A DNA stretch of 64,000 nucleotides from Halorussus vallis (GTDB lineage: Archaea; Halobacteriota; Halobacteria; Halobacteriales; Haladaptataceae): the NCBI RefSeq assembly GCF_024138165.1, contig NZ_CP100000.1, positions 1,922,001 to 1,986,000 on the forward strand, written 5' to 3'. Below, in pieces: positions 49,928 to 58,279 of this stretch. Made by a program: the position numbers and the translations under genes. The first letter of the stretch is position 1; each line of letters starts with the position of its first letter. Under the pieces are notes generated by a model. That model was not told the origin of the DNA. It ran no database searches and saw only the letters and a program-made list of their open reading frames with translations.

Positions 49928-50308
49928 ATGGTCGCGGCCGTCGCCATGGACACCAGCGCACTCATGATGCCCGTCGAATCCGACGTGCGGGTCTTCGAGG
50001 AGCTATCGCGGCTGCTCGGCGACTACGAGTGCGCGGTGCCACGCGCCGTCCGCGACGAACTGGAGAAGCTCTCGTCGGGCGCGAGCGCGGAGGCGGTCGC
50101 CGCGAGCGTCGGAGCCGACCTCGCCGACGACCGCTGTCGGCTCGTGGACCACGAAGCATCGTACGCCGACGACGCGCTGGTCGAACTCGCACCCGAGTTC
50201 GACTACGTCGTCACGAACGACGGACCCCTCAAGGCGCGCCTGCTCGAGGTGGGCGCGTCGGTAATTCATATAAGGGGCCGGAACAAACTCGCAATCAGTC
50301 AACCATAG
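49928..50308 (+). CDS. PIN-domain protein
   Basis: 126 residues. The PIN RNase fold is visible: AVAMDTSALMMPVE with Asp8 at the start, acidic residues near 40-46, and VVTNDGPLKARLLEVG with Asp near 98. These are the positions of the metal-binding acidic residues. In archaeal genomes such a PIN gene commonly follows aIF2-gamma and precedes the Rpo7 gene, as here (6 bases after one, 1 base before the other). It resembles Fcf1/Nob1-like or VapC-like nucleases, but no antitoxin gene is present, so a housekeeping role in RNA processing is more likely. Confidence 0.87.
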   Translation: MVAAVAMDTSALMMPVESDVRVFEELSRLLGDYECAVPRAVRDELEKLSSGASAEAVAASVGADLADDRCRLVDHEASYADDALVELAPEFDYVVTNDGPLKARLLEVGASVIHIRGRNKLAISQP

Positions 50309-50309
50309 C

Positions 50310-50879
50310 ATGTACAAACGGGTCAGACTCAAGGATACGGTCGAGGTGCCCCCAGAGCACCTCGCGGACGTATCGCCGCAACTGGTGAAGAAGCTGCTGC
50401 AGGACAAACTCGAAGGGCGGATGGACGAGGACGTCGGGAGCGTCGTCAGCGTCGTGAACGTACACGACATCGGCGACGGGGCGGTGCTTCCCAACCGGCC
50501 GGGCGTCTACTACGAGGCCGACTTCGACGCCGTCACGTACGACCCGAAGATGCAGGAGGTCGTGGACGGCGAGATCGTCGAAGTGGTCAACTTCGGCGCG
50601 TTCGTGGGCATCGGGCCGGTCGACGGCCTGCTCCACGTCTCCCAAATCTCCGACGAGTACCTCGCCTACGACGAGGAGGGCCAGATGCTCGCCTCCCGGG
50701 AGTCCAACCGGACGCTCGGCGTCGGCGACTCGGTCCGAGCGCGCATCGTCACCAAGAGCATCGACGAGCGCAACCCGCGCGAGAGCAAGATCGGCCTGAC
50801 GGCCAAACAGCCCGGTCTGGGCAAGCACGGCTGGCTGAAAGAGGACCGCGAGAAGCGCCAGGCCACCACCGGTGAGTGA
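50310..50879 (+). CDS. rpo7: DNA-directed RNA polymerase subunit Rpo7 (RpoE')
   Basis: 189 residues. The N-terminal tip domain MYKRVRLKDTVEVPPEHL is followed by an S1/OB domain from about residue 82 (GEIVEVVNFGAFVGIGPVDGLLHVSQI, in part GAFVGIGPVDGLLHVSQI). This is the stalk subunit that partners Rpo4 and binds emerging RNA. It ends with a disordered charged tail typical of haloarchaea. Its stop overlaps a GTG just before the Spt4 gene. The gene starts one base after the PIN gene, which implies one transcript. Confidence 0.96.
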   Translation: MYKRVRLKDTVEVPPEHLADVSPQLVKKLLQDKLEGRMDEDVGSVVSVVNVHDIGDGAVLPNRPGVYYEADFDAVTYDPKMQEVVDGEIVEVVNFGAFVGIGPVDGLLHVSQISDEYLAYDEEGQMLASRESNRTLGVGDSVRARIVTKSIDERNPRESKIGLTAKQPGLGKHGWLKEDREKRQATTGE

Positions 50880-50881
50880 GC

Positions 50882-51079
50882 ATGGCGAGTAACCGTCTCG
50901 CGTGCCGCGAGTGCCACGCCGTGGCCGAAGCCGACGCCGACACCTGCCCCATCTGCGGGTCGACCAGCCTCACCGAGGACTGGAGCGGCTTCGTCATCAT
51001 CTCCCACCCGGACAAGAGCGAGATCGCCAAGGAGATGGAAGTGACCCAGCCCGGCCGGTACGCGCTGAAGGTCCGCTGA
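50882..51079 (+). CDS. spt4: Transcription elongation factor Spt4
   Basis: 65 residues from ATG 50882; a GTG at 50876 overlapping the rpo7 stop is an alternative start. Two Cys pairs, CREC and CPIC (residues about 8-11 and 22-25), form the zinc site. The core LTEDWSGFVIISHPDKSEI and the terminal GRYALKVR match archaeal Spt4 (formerly RpoE''). It binds Spt5 and promotes processive transcription. It lies in the usual archaeal order directly after Rpo7. Confidence 0.95.
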   Translation: MASNRLACRECHAVAEADADTCPICGSTSLTEDWSGFVIISHPDKSEIAKEMEVTQPGRYALKVR

Positions 51080-51090
51080 GCGAGGGAACC

Positions 51091-51642
51091 GTGTCGGACG
51101 CCCTCCTCACCCTGCCGGCCGAACTCCGCGGCGAACTCAAGGAGCCGATGGGGCCGATACGCACCGACGTCGAGCGACTGCGCCCGGAACTGGGCGAACC
51201 GCTGGTCGCGGTCGGCGACGTCGTGACCTACCACCTCGAAGCCGCGGGTATCACGCCCGACGTGGCGGTGGTCGACGGCCTCACCGAGCGCGAGGCGGTC
51301 GACGACGACGTCGCCGACGCTGTCGCCGAACTCGGCGAGCGCGCTCGCCGAGTTCGGGTCGAGAACCCGGCGGCGGTCCTGACCCGTGACCTGCTGGCGG
51401 CGCTCCGGGACGCCCTGAGCGCGCCCGAGCCGACCGTCATCGTCGTCGACGGCGAGGAGGACCTCGTGACCCTGCCCGCCGTCGTCGCCGCGCCCACGGG
51501 CGCGAGCGTCGTCTACGGCCAACCCGGCGAGGGTATGGTCCACGCGAGCGTCACAGACGAGACGAAGGCCCGGATGCGTGACCTCCTGACCCGGATGGAA
51601 GGTGACGCCGAGGCGGCCTTCGAAATTCTCGAAGCCGAGTGA
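51091..51642 (+). CDS. GTP-dependent dephospho-CoA kinase
   Basis: 183 residues from a GTG at 51091, 11 bases after the Spt4 stop. The sequence LVAVGDVVTYHLEAAGITPDVAVVDGLTERE and VENPAAVLTRDLLAAL (quoted in short parts: VGDVVTYHL, VENPAAVLT) matches the DUF359 family. That family was shown in Thermococcus to be a GTP-dependent dephospho-CoA kinase, the last step of archaeal CoA synthesis. VIVVDGEEDLVTLPAVV is the typical nucleotide-linked acidic segment. It follows Spt4 in many archaea. The GTG start is favoured by coding bias and spacing. Confidence 0.9.
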   Translation: MSDALLTLPAELRGELKEPMGPIRTDVERLRPELGEPLVAVGDVVTYHLEAAGITPDVAVVDGLTEREAVDDDVADAVAELGERARRVRVENPAAVLTRDLLAALRDALSAPEPTVIVVDGEEDLVTLPAVVAAPTGASVVYGQPGEGMVHASVTDETKARMRDLLTRMEGDAEAAFEILEAE

Positions 51643-51703
51643 GAGGGGTGTTGCGGTGGCGGTGCCGTGCGGAGAGTAGAACCAATTTCTACCGCGAGCG
51701 ACG

Positions 51704-51908
51704 CGAGGCGCTTCGCGCCTCGAACCGAGCGGGCCGAGGAACCGTCGAGGAGGACGCCGGAGGCGTCCGACGAGGCGGTGACGACGTGTCTGCGTGAGCG
51801 AAGTGAACGCAGGCTCGTCAGAGCGAAGCTCTGACGGTGCTTTTCATCGACGTTCTGCCAGCGAGGAAGTTCGCCACAGGCGAACTTCCGAGTGCGGCAA
51901 AAGGTCGT
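51704..51908 (+). repeat. Structured intergenic element, family B copy 2
   Basis: It opens with the hairpin CGAGGCGC-ttc-GCGCCTCG (51704-51722). The 62-bp core 51727-51788 matches copy 1 at 60 of 62 sites and contains GACGCC-gga-GGCGTC. A 51-bp insert not in copy 1 (51789-51839) adds two more hairpins: CTGCGT/ACGCAG, and GTCAGAGC-gaa-GCTCTGAC. The shared motif CTTTTCATCGACGTT follows. An 11-bp hairpin at 51865-51889 (GGAAGTTCGCC / GGCGAACTTCC) takes the place of copy 1's unrelated stem, and the shared AAAAGGTCGT ends it. It fills the 320-bp gap between the DPCK and S24e genes; I see no gene there. Confidence 0.75.
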
Positions 51909-51962
51909 TCGAAATCCTTTTACACGCTACGGGCAGAATTAGAGAGTAACTGAGTGATACAC

Positions 51963-52286
51963 ATGGAAGTCGAAATCCTCTCGGAGGAGCAAAATCCCAT
52001 GCTCCACCGGTCCGAAGTGCGGTTCCAGATAGTTCACGACGAATCGACCCCCTCGCGTCTGTCGGTCCGCGACAGCCTCGCGGCGAAACTCGACAAGGAC
52101 TCGAGCGAGGTCGTCGTCCACGAGATGAACACCAAGTTCGGCATGCGCAAGACGGTGGGTTACGCGAAGGTCTACGACAGCCCCGAGGCCGCCCGCGACG
52201 TCGAGCAGGAGTACATGCTCGAGCGTAACAAGATCGCCGCGGACAACGAGTCCGAGGCCGAGGCCGAAGCCGAGGAGGCCGAATAA
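51963..52286 (+). CDS. rps24e: 30S ribosomal protein S24e
   Basis: 107 residues from ATG 51963; a GTG nine bases upstream is less likely. The sequence [19 protein letters not shown] and the [19 protein letters not shown] segment are diagnostic of S24e. It is a small-subunit protein. The tail is Ala/Glu-rich, as usual in halophiles. A TTTTACAC TATA-like stretch is about 35 bases upstream. Its stop overlaps the S27ae start by one base, so the two are coupled. Confidence 0.95.
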   Translation: MEVEILSEEQNPMLHRSEVRFQIVHDESTPSRLSVRDSLAAKLDKDSSEVVVHEMNTKFGMRKTVGYAKVYDSPEAARDVEQEYMLERNKIAADNESEAEAEAEEAE

Positions 52287-52420
52287 TGGCGCGCAACGAG
52301 TACTACAACGACGACGGCACCACCGACAAGGAAACCTGCACGCGCTGTGGCGACTCGTTCCTCGCCGACCACGACGACCGCCTCCACTGCGGCCGTTGCG
52401 GTTACACCGAGTGGAAGTAG
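52286..52420 (+). CDS. rps27ae: 30S ribosomal protein S27ae
   Basis: 44 residues, [20 protein letters not shown] at the start. A four-Cys zinc ribbon is complete: C18-x2-C21 and C35-x2-C38. It shares the last base of the S24e stop as its first base and ends 2 bases before the Kae1-Bud32 gene. The order S24e, S27ae, Kae1 is standard in archaea. Too short to be an obvious reading frame but certain by sequence and context. Confidence 0.95.
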   Translation: MARNEYYNDDGTTDKETCTRCGDSFLADHDDRLHCGRCGYTEWK

Positions 52421-52422
52421 GA

Positions 52423-54012
52423 ATGCGCGTCCTCGGCATCGAGGGCACAGCGTGGGCGGCCAGCGCGGCCGTTTACGACGACGAGAACGACCCGAGCGAC
52501 TCCGACTCGGTTTTTATCGAAACCGACGCCTACCAGCCCGAGAGCGGCGGCATTCATCCGCGCGAGGCGGCCGAGCACATGGGCGAGGCCGTCCCGCGGG
52601 TCGTCGAAACCGCGCTGGCCGAAGCCGAGGGCGAAATCGACGCCGTCGCCTTCTCCCGCGGTCCCGGTCTCGGGCCGTGTCTCCGGACCGTCGGTACTGC
52701 CGCCCGCGCGCTGGCCCAGACGCTCGACGTGCCGCTGGTCGGGGTCAACCACATGGTGGCCCACCTCGAAATCGGCCGCCAGCAGTCGGGGTTCGACTCG
52801 CCGGTCTGTCTGAACGCCAGCGGCGCGAACGCCCACGTGCTGGGCTACCGCAACGGCCGGTACCGCGTGCTCGGCGAGACGATGGACACCGGCGTCGGCA
52901 ACGCCATCGACAAGTTCACCCGGCACGTCGGGTGGTCCCACCCCGGCGGCCCGAAGGTCGAGGAGGCCGCGAAGGACGGCGAGTACACCGACCTGCCCTA
53001 CGTGGTCAAGGGGATGGACTTCTCCTTCTCGGGCATCATGAGCGCCGCCAAGCAGGCCTACGACGCCGGCACCCCGACCGAGGACGTCTGTTTCGCCCTG
53101 CAAGAGAACGTCTTCGCCATGCTGACGGAGGTCGCCGAGCGCGCGCTGTCGCTCACGGGGAGCGACGAACTCGTCCTCGGCGGCGGCGTCGGGCAGAACG
53201 CCCGCCTTCGGGAGATGCTCGCGGAGATGTGCGACCAGCGGGGCGCCGACTTCTACGCGCCCGACGCACGGTTCCTCCGGGACAACGCCGGGATGATCGC
53301 CGTGCTTGGCGCGGAGATGGTCCGGGCGGGCGACGCGCTCGACGTTGAGGAGTCGGCGGTGAACCCGGACTTCCGGCCTGACCAGGTGAACGTCACGTGG
53401 AGAACCGACGCGGAGTCGGTGACCGTCGAGCGCGAGGACGAGACGGAAGTGAAGGGCGCGGAAGCCACCGTCACTATCGGCGAGTCGCGCGTGACCAAGC
53501 GCCGCCTGCCCAAGAGTTACCGCCACCCCGACCTCGACGCGCGGCTCCGCCGGGACCGGACCGTGCTCGAGGCGCGACTCACCAGCGACGCGCGCCGCCA
53601 GGGAGTGCCCACGCCGGTGGTGTTCGACGTCGACACCAGCGAGGGGACGCTGGTCTTCGAGCGCGTCGGCGAGGCCGACCTCCGGGACCGACTGACCGAC
53701 ACGCGGGGCCGCGAGGTGGCGCGCCACCTCGCGGCCATCCACGGCGCGGGGTTCGTCCACGGCGACCCGACGACCCGGAACGTCAGAGTCGACTCCGAGC
53801 GCACGTACCTCATTGACTTCGGCCTGGGGTACTACACCGACGACGCGGAGGACTACGCGATGGACCTCCACGTCTTCGACCAGAGCCTCGCGGGCACGTC
53901 GGACGACGCCGACGAACTCCGTCGGGCGTTCGAGGACGCCTACGCCGAGTCGGGCGACGACGAAGTGCTGGAGCGCCTGCGAGAAATCGAAGGCCGCGGG
54001 CGGTACCAGTAA
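52423..54012 (+). CDS. Kae1-Bud32 fusion (tRNA t6A synthesis KEOPS catalytic and kinase subunits)
   Basis: 529 residues from ATG 52423. Residues 1-325 are Kae1 (TsaD-like): GIEGTAWAASAAV, the metal ligands His110 and His114 in NHMVAHLE, GVGQNARLREML. From about 345 the Bud32 small kinase follows, with HGDPTTRN near 446 and IDFGLGYY near 465. The protein makes threonylcarbamoyl-adenosine at tRNA position 37, with Bud32 acting as a regulatory ATPase. The fused form is common in Euryarchaeota. The linker between domains contains an acidic EREDETEVKGAE stretch. It is the last gene of the ribosomal-type operon. Confidence 0.95.
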   Translation: MRVLGIEGTAWAASAAVYDDENDPSDSDSVFIETDAYQPESGGIHPREAAEHMGEAVPRVVETALAEAEGEIDAVAFSRGPGLGPCLRTVGTAARALAQTLDVPLVGVNHMVAHLEIGRQQSGFDSPVCLNASGANAHVLGYRNGRYRVLGETMDTGVGNAIDKFTRHVGWSHPGGPKVEEAAKDGEYTDLPYVVKGMDFSFSGIMSAAKQAYDAGTPTEDVCFALQENVFAMLTEVAERALSLTGSDELVLGGGVGQNARLREMLAEMCDQRGADFYAPDARFLRDNAGMIAVLGAEMVRAGDALDVEESAVNPDFRPDQVNVTWRTDAESVTVEREDETEVKGAEATVTIGESRVTKRRLPKSYRHPDLDARLRRDRTVLEARLTSDARRQGVPTPVVFDVDTSEGTLVFERVGEADLRDRLTDTRGREVARHLAAIHGAGFVHGDPTTRNVRVDSERTYLIDFGLGYYTDDAEDYAMDLHVFDQSLAGTSDDADELRRAFEDAYAESGDDEVLERLREIEGRGRYQ

Positions 54013-54239
54013 TTCCGCGTCGGACTCGGTTAGTGCCTTTCACCGAGGGGTTTCTCGGTACCGACTTCGGTTCGTCGGCGTGCGCTGGCGTCTGCGGGAG
54101 CTTCGCTCTCGCGGCACGACTTCGGCTCGCGCCTTCTTCGCGCTCATCACGAACTCATCGACCTGGAACCCCCGAAACGCCCACTGCCACAGCCCCGAGA
54201 GCCAAAGCACTTTATTCCCGTCCGCCGTACACGTTACCC

Positions 54240-54515
54240 ATGGCAGACAGACCTAGCACCGGTTCGCTGTTCGGCGTTCCGTACAACTTCGAGCGACCGA
54301 GCATCGGACGCATGCTCTCGTCGTACTGGAAACCCGACGAGGGGATGCTGGTGGAGAAGCCGTTCGGCATCGGCTACACGCTCAACCTCGCCAACTGGCG
54401 CTCGTGGATCGTCCTCCTCGTCGCCGGCGCGCTGCTCTGGCACGAGCGCCAGGGCGAACAGCGGCGCGCGACGGCCGAGGAAGCGCCGGTCGAGGTCGTG
54501 GTCGACGACGACTGA
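54240..54515 (+). CDS. DUF5808-like small membrane-associated protein
   Basis: 91 residues from ATG 54240. The conserved block GVPYNFERPSIGRMLSSYWK is followed by PFGIGYTLNLANWRSW and one hydrophobic segment (IVLLVAGALLW). The tail is acidic. It resembles the DUF5808 family as I recall it. It is probably anchored by one membrane span with a small conserved N-domain; function unknown. The 227-bp region upstream of it contains an inverted repeat, GGGAGC/GCTCTC-like, but no gene. It is convergent with the PAN gene. Confidence 0.75.
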   Translation: MADRPSTGSLFGVPYNFERPSIGRMLSSYWKPDEGMLVEKPFGIGYTLNLANWRSWIVLLVAGALLWHERQGEQRRATAEEAPVEVVVDDD

Positions 54516-54599
54516 CCGTCACCGAAGATTGCAGTCGTCGAATCCGAAATCTCGTTTCTCGAAAAGAGTTCGTGGGTCGCCGAGTCGCCGTCGGGTCCG

Positions 54600-55841
54600 T
54601 CAGTAGGCGTAACTGGGTAGCGACCCCGGCGTGACGATGCTGCCGGCGTCGTCGTCGTCGGACTGCAGTTTTTCGAGGGCGTCCTCGAAGTCCTCGCCCC
54701 GGACCTCCGTGCGGCCGTCGCGGATGGCGAACATCCCCGCCTCGGTCGTCAGGCTCTCTATCTCCGCGCCGGAGAAGCCGTCGGTCTCCTTCGCGAGTTT
54801 GTCGAAGTCGACGTCGTCGGAGACGTTCATGTCGCAGGTGTGGATGGACAGAATCTTCCGGCGGGCCTCGCGCTCGGGGTCGGGCACCTCGATGAGGCGG
54901 TCGAAGCGACCGGGCCGGAGGATGGCGCGGTCGAGCATGTCGAAGCGGTTGGTCGCCGCGATGATGCGGATCTCCCCGCGGTCCTCGAAGCCGTCCATCT
55001 CCGAAAGCAACTGCATCATCGTCCGCTGGACCTCCGCGTCGCCCGACGTCTTCGAATCGGTGCGCTTGCTCGCCACGGCGTCGATCTCGTCGATGAAGAT
55101 GATGGCGGGTTCGCGCTGGCTCGCCAGTTCGAAGAGGTCGCGGACGAGTTTCGCGCCCTCGCCGATGAACTTCTGGACCAGCTCGGAACCGGCCATCTTG
55201 ATGAAGGTGGCGTCGGTCTGGTTGGCGACGGCCTTCGCGAGCATCGTCTTGCCGGTGCCCGGCGGGCCGTGGAGCAACACGCCGCTCGGCGGCTCGATGC
55301 CGACTGCTGCGAACTGCTCGGGGTTCTCCAGCGGTTGCTCGACGGCCTCGCGGACCTCCCGGACCTGCTCTTCGAGGCCGCCGATGTCCTCGTAAGACAC
55401 CTCGGGGTTCTCTTCGACCTCCATCGCCTGGGCGCGGGCGTCCTTCTCGGCTTCGAGGATGGTCTGGACGGTGAACGAGTCGTTGACCGCCACGCGGTCG
55501 CCCGACTCTATCTCGTCGCGCAGGCGCGGGGACACCTCCGTCAGCACCTCCTGGTTGTTGCCGTGCTGTTTGATGATGATGCCGTCGTCGGTCACCTCCT
55601 CGGCGGTGGCGACGTACAGCGAGGTGGTCTTGAGGGTCTCGTTCTCGCGTTCGAGGTGGTCGACCTCCTCGCGGAGGTCGTCGCGGCGTTCGCGCGCGTC
55701 GCCGAGGCGGTCTTCCAGCGTGTCGTTGACCTCGACGATCTCCGCGAAGTGCTTTCGAAGCGCCGCGAGCCGTTCACCCTCTGTCATTTCGGGGTCGAGC
55801 TCGAGCGTCGGTTGGTCGGGGAGCGGTGGGCTGCGCGACAT
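54600..55841 (-). CDS. pan: Proteasome-activating nucleotidase (PAN)
   Basis: 413 residues from ATG 55841. A coiled coil (about 25-70, for example ERRDDLREEVDHLERENETL) precedes an OB domain, then the AAA module: Walker A GPPGTGKT, Walker B IIFIDEID, AILRPGRFDR, and FSGAEIESLTTEAG. It unfolds substrates for the 20S proteasome. The C-terminus is LPSYAY; the usual gate-opening HbYX motif needs Tyr as the second-last residue, but here Ala is there and Tyr is last. A TATA box and a palindrome sit directly before the gene. It is convergent with the DUF5808-like gene. Confidence 0.94.
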   Translation of the reverse strand: MSRSPPLPDQPTLELDPEMTEGERLAALRKHFAEIVEVNDTLEDRLGDARERRDDLREEVDHLERENETLKTTSLYVATAEEVTDDGIIIKQHGNNQEVLTEVSPRLRDEIESGDRVAVNDSFTVQTILEAEKDARAQAMEVEENPEVSYEDIGGLEEQVREVREAVEQPLENPEQFAAVGIEPPSGVLLHGPPGTGKTMLAKAVANQTDATFIKMAGSELVQKFIGEGAKLVRDLFELASQREPAIIFIDEIDAVASKRTDSKTSGDAEVQRTMMQLLSEMDGFEDRGEIRIIAATNRFDMLDRAILRPGRFDRLIEVPDPEREARRKILSIHTCDMNVSDDVDFDKLAKETDGFSGAEIESLTTEAGMFAIRDGRTEVRGEDFEDALEKLQSDDDDAGSIVTPGSLPSYAY

Positions 55842-55850
55842 CCTTGCTGT

Positions 55851-55876
55851 GTCCCCATTGGGGACCAGCTTAAAAG
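55851..55876 (-). promoter_or_regulatory. PAN promoter: TATA box plus palindrome over the transcription start
   Basis: On the minus strand CTTTTAAG (55869-55876) is 28-35 bases before the ATG. Between it and the ATG is the palindrome GTCCCC-aat-GGGGAC (55851-55865). This position would let a bound protein block initiation, so it is a candidate operator. Confidence 0.5.
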
Positions 55877-56082
55877 TGCCTTTGGGTCTCGGTCGTTCTC
55901 TCGAAAGAAACACGTACACGGAATCGGCGGACACGGAGGATATCTCCGCCGTTGGTGGCGTTTTCGCTCGGGGCGGAAACGGGCGTTCGCCGTCCTCGCG
56001 GCCGCGGCCGCGAGGACGGTGCACACTGCATCTGCGACCCGAGCGGTTCGGTAGCGGGCCGAGCAGTCGAACAGCGACCCGA

Positions 56083-57876
56083 TCAGTCCAGCAGCGTCTC
56101 CATCTCGTCGAGGTGGTCGTCGTACACGTCGAGCGCGCGCTGGATGGGTTCGGGCGAACCCATGTCGACGCCCGCGGTCTCCAGCAGTTCGAGCGGGTAG
56201 CCCCGCGAACCGCTCCGGAGGAACTCCAGGTACTGTTCGGCGGCGGGTTCGCCCTCCTCGAGAATCTTGTCGGCCAGTGCGACCGCCGCGCTGATGCCGG
56301 TGCTGTACTGGTAGACGTAGTACGCCCGGTAGAAGTGCGGGATGCGCATCCACTCGCGCTCGATTCGGTTGTCGACCACCGCGGGTTCGTAGAACTCGCG
56401 CTTGAGGTCGCCGTAGATCTCGTCGGCCCGGCCGGGGGTCAGCGCCTCGCCGTCCTCGACGACCTGGTGAGCCTGGTACTCGAAGTCGGCGAACATCGTT
56501 TGGCGGTAGAGCGTCGAGCGGAACCGCTCGAGGTACTCGTTGAGGACGTGGCGGCGGAACTCGGGGTCCTCGACGGTCTCGAGCAGGTGGTGGGTCAGCA
56601 GCGTCTCGTTGACGGTGCTTGCGACCTCCGCGACGAAGATCTCGTAGCGCCCGTAGACGTAGGGCTGGGTTTCGCTCGTCAACTGGGAGTGCAGCGAGTG
56701 GCCCAGTTCGTGAGCGAGGGTGAACATCGAGGAGATGTCGTCCTGGTAGTTCATCAGGATGAACGGCTGAGTGTCGTAGGTACCGCCGGAGTACGCGCCC
56801 GAACGCTTATTCTGCGTCTCGTAGACGTCGACCCAGCGGGATTCGAGGCCCTCCGCGACCCGGGACTGGTAGTCCTCGCCGAGCGCGTCGAGGGCGTCGA
56901 CGACGTACTCGGTCGCCTGCTCGTACTCGACGTCGGGCGTCTCGCTCTCGGTCATGGGCATGTAGAGGTCCCACATCTGGAGTTCGTCGACGCCGAGCGC
57001 CCGGCGCTTGAGTTCGGCGTGGCGGTGGAGTTTGTCGAGGTTGTCCCGGACGGTGTCGAGCAGATTGTCGTACACCGCGGTCGGGACGTTGGGGCCGTCC
57101 ATCGCCGCCTCGCGGGCCGAGTCGTAGCCGTGGATGCTGGCGAGGCGCACGTCCGCCTTCACGCTGTTCTTGTAGGCGGTGCCGATGGTGTTGCGCATGT
57201 CGGAGATCTGGTCGTAGAACGTCTCGTGGACGCGCTCGCGGAACTCGCGGTCGGGGTCCTTCAGCAGGGTCGTGAGGTTGTTCTGGGTGATCTCGACCGC
57301 GTCGCCGTCGGGGCGCTCGACGGTCCCGTACTCCATGTCGGAGTTCATCAGCATGTTGTAGATGTCGCCGGCCGCGCCGGTGACCTCGCCGAGTTCGGCG
57401 AGCACGTTCTCGACCTCGGCCGACCGGGTGTGTTCGGCCATCCGGAGCACGTCGTGGAGGTAGTGGTCGTAGGCCTCCAGGCCGTCGGTCTCCTCTATCA
57501 TCCGGTCGAGTTCCTCCTCGGAGAGCGACTGGATTTCGGGGTCGAAGAAACTGCTCGCGCTGTTGGCCTCGGAGGCCAGGGCCATCGCGCGGGAGGTGAG
57601 CGCCTGATAGTGCTGGTCGGCGGTGTTCTCGTCCTTGCGCATCCGGGCGTAGGAGGCGACCATCTCGACCTCCCTGGATATCTCGTCGCTAAGTTCGAGC
57701 GCCGACAGTAGGGTCTCGCCGTCTTCGGTGAGTCGGCCCTCGTAGGCCGCGAGGTCGTCGAGTCGGTCCTGGACCGCCTCGTAGGCCTCCTCCCAGTCGT
57801 CGTCGTCCGTGTAGATGCTCTCCAAATCCCACTTGTATTCGGCGTCGATATCAGAACGTTCGGGAACCGAACTCAT
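56083..57876 (-). CDS. pepF: Oligoendopeptidase F (M3 family metallopeptidase)
   Basis: 597 residues. It begins DIDAEYKWDLESIYTDDDDWEE, typical of PepF. The zinc motif HELGHS lies near residue 388, with the third ligand Glu in FVAEVASTVNE about 25 residues later. The helical N-domain and the C-terminal AYYVYQYSTGISAA segment are conserved. It is a cytoplasmic enzyme that degrades short peptides (about 6-18 residues) and so can work downstream of the PAN-proteasome, whose gene lies 241 bases away on the same strand. It is monocistronic in appearance, with a TTACAGGTTGG region upstream. Confidence 0.93.
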   Translation of the reverse strand: MSSVPERSDIDAEYKWDLESIYTDDDDWEEAYEAVQDRLDDLAAYEGRLTEDGETLLSALELSDEISREVEMVASYARMRKDENTADQHYQALTSRAMALASEANSASSFFDPEIQSLSEEELDRMIEETDGLEAYDHYLHDVLRMAEHTRSAEVENVLAELGEVTGAAGDIYNMLMNSDMEYGTVERPDGDAVEITQNNLTTLLKDPDREFRERVHETFYDQISDMRNTIGTAYKNSVKADVRLASIHGYDSAREAAMDGPNVPTAVYDNLLDTVRDNLDKLHRHAELKRRALGVDELQMWDLYMPMTESETPDVEYEQATEYVVDALDALGEDYQSRVAEGLESRWVDVYETQNKRSGAYSGGTYDTQPFILMNYQDDISSMFTLAHELGHSLHSQLTSETQPYVYGRYEIFVAEVASTVNETLLTHHLLETVEDPEFRRHVLNEYLERFRSTLYRQTMFADFEYQAHQVVEDGEALTPGRADEIYGDLKREFYEPAVVDNRIEREWMRIPHFYRAYYVYQYSTGISAAVALADKILEEGEPAAEQYLEFLRSGSRGYPLELLETAGVDMGSPEPIQRALDVYDDHLDEMETLLD

Positions 57877-58037
57877 ACCACTCCGTTAGGAAAGCCAACC
57901 TGTAAGCCTTTGTCATTCGGTCGGCGGTTCCGGTAGCGGGCGGGGTCGGTAGGGCACGAAGGTGCGGTAAGCCGGCAGAACGGAAAGGGAAACGAACCTC
58001 TGCAGACGCTCGGTGAAACTGACCGCCGGGTAGGACT

Positions 58038-58157
58038 GAAAGGGGCCGGCCGCTCGCGCATCGCTTGGTCGTCTCTGGAGGCGACTATTCTCGCCGAGCG
58101 CCGCAGGCGCGAAGCGTGAATATCCTCCAGAGCGACCGCGAGCGGGCGGGGGCTTTC
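58038..58157 (+). repeat. Structured intergenic element, family A copy 2
   Basis: GAAAG (58038-58042) pairs with CTTTC (58153-58157). A GGG/GGG internal loop follows, then a GC stem ending CCGCTCGCG / CGCGAGCGG with one mismatch. Inside, CTCTGGAGG pairs with CCTCCAGAG, where copy 1 has a different but still paired sequence, and the conserved TATTCTCGC...GCGTGAATA hairpin caps it. It ends 122 bases before the M28 peptidase start; copy 1 ends 119 bases before the UspA start, in the same orientation to the gene. The remaining parts of this 403-bp gap show no gene. Confidence 0.8.
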
Positions 58158-58279
58158 GAGGCGGTTTCGTTTAGTGCGTCGTCGCAGTTCGTCACGAGTG
58201 ACCAGTTCTCGCCTTCCCGTTCGTGCACAACCTCATCTCTGTCCCCACCTTTTTTCCCTCGCTCGCCCCATCTCGTGCC

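Noticed and set aside
49928-50308. VapC-type toxin
   Set aside because: The PIN fold fits, but no antitoxin gene is present and the position between aIF2-gamma and rpo7 is a conserved housekeeping setting.
54013-54239. Possible gene or element between Kae1-Bud32 and the DUF5808-like gene
   Set aside because: Contains a small GGGAGC/GCTCTC-type inverted repeat and no start signal or acidic frame; nothing firm to call.
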